From: Streptomyces sp. CA-278952
GTDB taxonomy: Bacteria > Actinomycetota > Actinomycetes > Streptomycetales > Streptomycetaceae
Assembly (NCBI RefSeq): GCF_028747205.1
Contig: NZ_CP112880.1
Span: 5,766,001 to 5,830,000 of the forward strand
Length of the DNA: 64,000 nt
Direction of reading: 5' to 3'
Below the pieces are notes generated by a model that made no database searches, had not been told where the DNA came from, and saw only the letters and a program-made list of their open reading frames with translations. This document shows, piece by piece, positions 62,269 to 64,000 of the stretch. The translations under genes were made by a program, and so were the position numbers. How positions within the stretch are numbered: position 1 is the stretch's first letter; each line of letters starts with the position of its first letter.

Positions 62269-64000
62269 TCAGGACTCCTCGTCCTCCAGCACGGCCGTCT
62301 GCACCTGGATCTGTTTGCGGCGCGTCACCCGCGTACCCCGCCCCGGTGGCAGGTTGCGGCCCTTGACGCTGCCCAGGATGAAGCCCTCCGAGGGCGGGCA
62401 CGACAGCAGCAGCGTCGGGGTGTTGACCTCCTGCATGCGCCGCAGCATGGGCTCGCCCAGGCCGCGGCCGGCACCGGCGGCGGAGCGGGCGACGACCAGG
62501 TGCAGACCGACCTCGTAGCCGAGCGCGAGGTGGTTCAGCAGCGGGTCGAACGGCGCGTTCATCGCACTGGTGCCGAGCATGTCGTAGTCGTCCACGAGGA
62601 TGAACAGCCGCGGCCCGTCCCACCAGTCGCAGGTGCGCATCCGGGCCGGGGCGATCTCCGGACCCGGTACGCGCGCCGCGACCGCCCGCGCCGCCCCGCC
62701 GATCAGCTCCTTGAGGGCGTCCATCGCCACCGCGTGGCCGAGCCGGTAGGCGTCCGGGATGGCCTCCACCAGGGCACGGCGGTAGTCCACGACCATGATC
62801 CGCGCCTCGGCCGGGGTGTACCGGTCCATGATGGCCTTGGCCGTCATCCGCAGCATGTTGGTCTTGCCACTCTCCGTGTCCCCGACCACGATCATGTGGG
62901 GAGTCTCGGAGAAGTCGTGCCACACGGTCGACAGGCGCTCCTCCTCCAGGCCGATGGGCATCTTGAAATCGCCCTTGGGGGCCGGGAGTTCGGACAGCTT
63001 GAGTCGGGTCGGCAGCATCCGCACCTGCGGCGCGGGCGGGCCCTGCCAGCTCTCGCGGACCGCCGCCACCAGGCCGGACACCCCGTCGGAGAGATCGTCG
63101 ACGGACTCGACGCCGTCGATGCGCGGCAGCGCCGTGAGGTAGTGCAGCTTGGCGTCCCGGGTCAGGCCGCGCCCGGGGAGCCGGGGCACGGTCGCGGCGC
63201 GCCGGTTGTCGATCTCGGAGTCCATCGGGTCACCCATCCGCAGCTCCAGGTGGGTCGCGGCCTGGTCCCGGATCGCGGAGGTCACCTCCACCCAGCGGGC
63301 GGTGGTGACGATCAGGTGGATGCCGTAGTTCAGACCGCGCGCGGCGATCGCGCCGAACGTCTGGATGTGCCGGTCGAAGTCCTGGCGCACCGTCGACCAG
63401 CCGTCGATCACCAGGAACACGTCGCCGTGGTGGTGCTCGGGGAACTCCCCGGCGGCCATCCGGCGGCGGAAGGTCGCCATCGAGTCGATGCCGTTGTCCA
63501 GGAAGAACCGCTCGCGCTCCGCCAGCAGGGTCGTGACCTCGGATATCGTACGGCCCACCCGCTCGGCGTCCAGTCGCGCCGCGACCCCGCTGACGTGCGG
63601 CAGTCCGGCCAGCCCGGCGAGCCCGCCGCCGCCGAAGTCGAGGCAGTAGAACTGGACCTCGCGGGGGGTGTGGGTGAGCGCCAGCGCGGTGATGATCGTC
63701 CGGACCATCGTGCTCTTGCCGCTCTGCGGGCCGCCCGCGATGGCGATGTGCCCGCCCGCGCCCGAGAGGTCGACGGTCAGCAGGTCGCGGAGCTGGTCGA
63801 AGGGGCGGTCGATGATGCCGAGGGGGATGGTGAGCCGCCCGCGGTGCGCCGCATCGGTCGTCAGCCCGTACTCGGGGTGCGGGGTGAGCGGCGGCAGCAC
63901 CTGGTCGAGCGTGGCGGGGAGGTCCAGCGGCGGCAGCCACACCTGGTGGGCCGGCGGGCCGGCGGTCAGCAGCCGGTCCACGGCGACCGAGAGCAGGGTC
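62269..64000 (-). CDS. eccC: EccC-type FtsK/SpoIIIE ATPase, N-terminal part off the window
   Basis: About 577 codons are visible; the frame is open through the right edge. Two ATPase domains are seen: one with IAIAGGPQSGKSTMVRTIIT and VFLVIDGWSTVRQDF, the next with MIVVGDTESGKTNMLRMTAK and LFILVDDYDMLGTSAMNAPF. These are the second and third domains of EccC, the motor of type VII secretion. The middle domain has a normal Walker A Lys; the last has GDTESGKTN. It converges on the mycosin gene, 208 bp apart. Confidence 0.93.
   Translation of the reverse strand, partial: TLLSVAVDRLLTAGPPAHQVWLPPLDLPATLDQVLPPLTPHPEYGLTTDAAHRGRLTIPLGIIDRPFDQLRDLLTVDLSGAGGHIAIAGGPQSGKSTMVRTIITALALTHTPREVQFYCLDFGGGGLAGLAGLPHVSGVAARLDAERVGRTISEVTTLLAERERFFLDNGIDSMATFRRRMAAGEFPEHHHGDVFLVIDGWSTVRQDFDRHIQTFGAIAARGLNYGIHLIVTTARWVEVTSAIRDQAATHLELRMGDPMDSEIDNRRAATVPRLPGRGLTRDAKLHYLTALPRIDGVESVDDLSDGVSGLVAAVRESWQGPPAPQVRMLPTRLKLSELPAPKGDFKMPIGLEEERLSTVWHDFSETPHMIVVGDTESGKTNMLRMTAKAIMDRYTPAEARIMVVDYRRALVEAIPDAYRLGHAVAMDALKELIGGAARAVAARVPGPEIAPARMRTCDWWDGPRLFILVDDYDMLGTSAMNAPFDPLLNHLALGYEVGLHLVVARSAAGAGRGLGEPMLRRMQEVNTPTLLLSCPPSEGFILGSVKGRNLPPGRGTRVTRRKQIQVQTAVLEDEES

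Overview
The window is high-GC actinobacterial DNA, almost certainly Streptomyces. The evidence is strong codon bias, GTG/TTG starts and AAGGAGG-type ribosome sites, plus genus-typical genes: Spo0M, Mbl, the fabD-fabH-acpP-fabF block with a PucR-type activator, DUF397 with a divergent XRE/ATPase pair, and type VII secretion genes. From memory, much of 29-51 kb matches two S. coelicolor blocks (around SCO2444-2452 and SCO2386-2400) that sit side by side here. I could not check this.

The left part (1 to about 28 kb) is accessory and visibly worn. It starts with the tail of a polyketide-cyclase-like (SRPBCC) gene. Next comes a tellurite/stress group (tatA, terD, a BlaI-type repressor, spo0M, a helix-hairpin-helix peptide) with two matching BlaI-type operators (TCTACA-N4-TGTAGA). 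Then follow a scrambled patch of channel and CNNM gene fragments, RidA with a WYL regulator, and a LacI regulator facing a phytanoyl-CoA dioxygenase whose downstream sugar porter has lost its middle. The best organised unit is a divergent purine-catabolism cluster at 9.3-19.5 kb. One arm is xdhA-xdhB-xdhC. The other is an NCS2 permease, a deaminase-type amidohydrolase, a TauE/SafE permease, and a LacI regulator. A double LacI-type palindrome sits on the permease transcription start, and the xdh arm has a long leader with a 25-codon peptide. After an SDR/TetR pair comes a 750-bp tandem duplication of a lipoprotein gene, then two frameshifted genes resembling type VII secretion substrates, a frameshifted siderophore-type acyltransferase, and a TnpB element whose right end now supplies the start of an EntS-like exporter.

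From about 28 kb on, the DNA is orderly core genome. It holds malonyl-CoA synthetase with a carboxyltransferase, a NarK transporter, Lrp, a GAF sensor kinase, Mbl, a MarR/reductase pair with twin operators, Ohr, the FAS II operon (fabD-fabH-acpP-fabF, activator upstream, strong terminator downstream), and assorted small enzymes. Next is a CPCC/DUF397/XRE/ATPase regulatory group. The right edge is a type VII secretion neighbourhood: a 1102-residue protein joining a right-handed beta-helix to two EccA-like AAA+ modules, a mycosin-like protease lacking the usual oxyanion Asn, and the C-terminal part of EccC running off the window.

I saw no tRNA, rRNA or CRISPR array. All single-base frame breaks I found lie left of 26.3 kb, which fits real decay of an accessory region better than uniform sequencing error.
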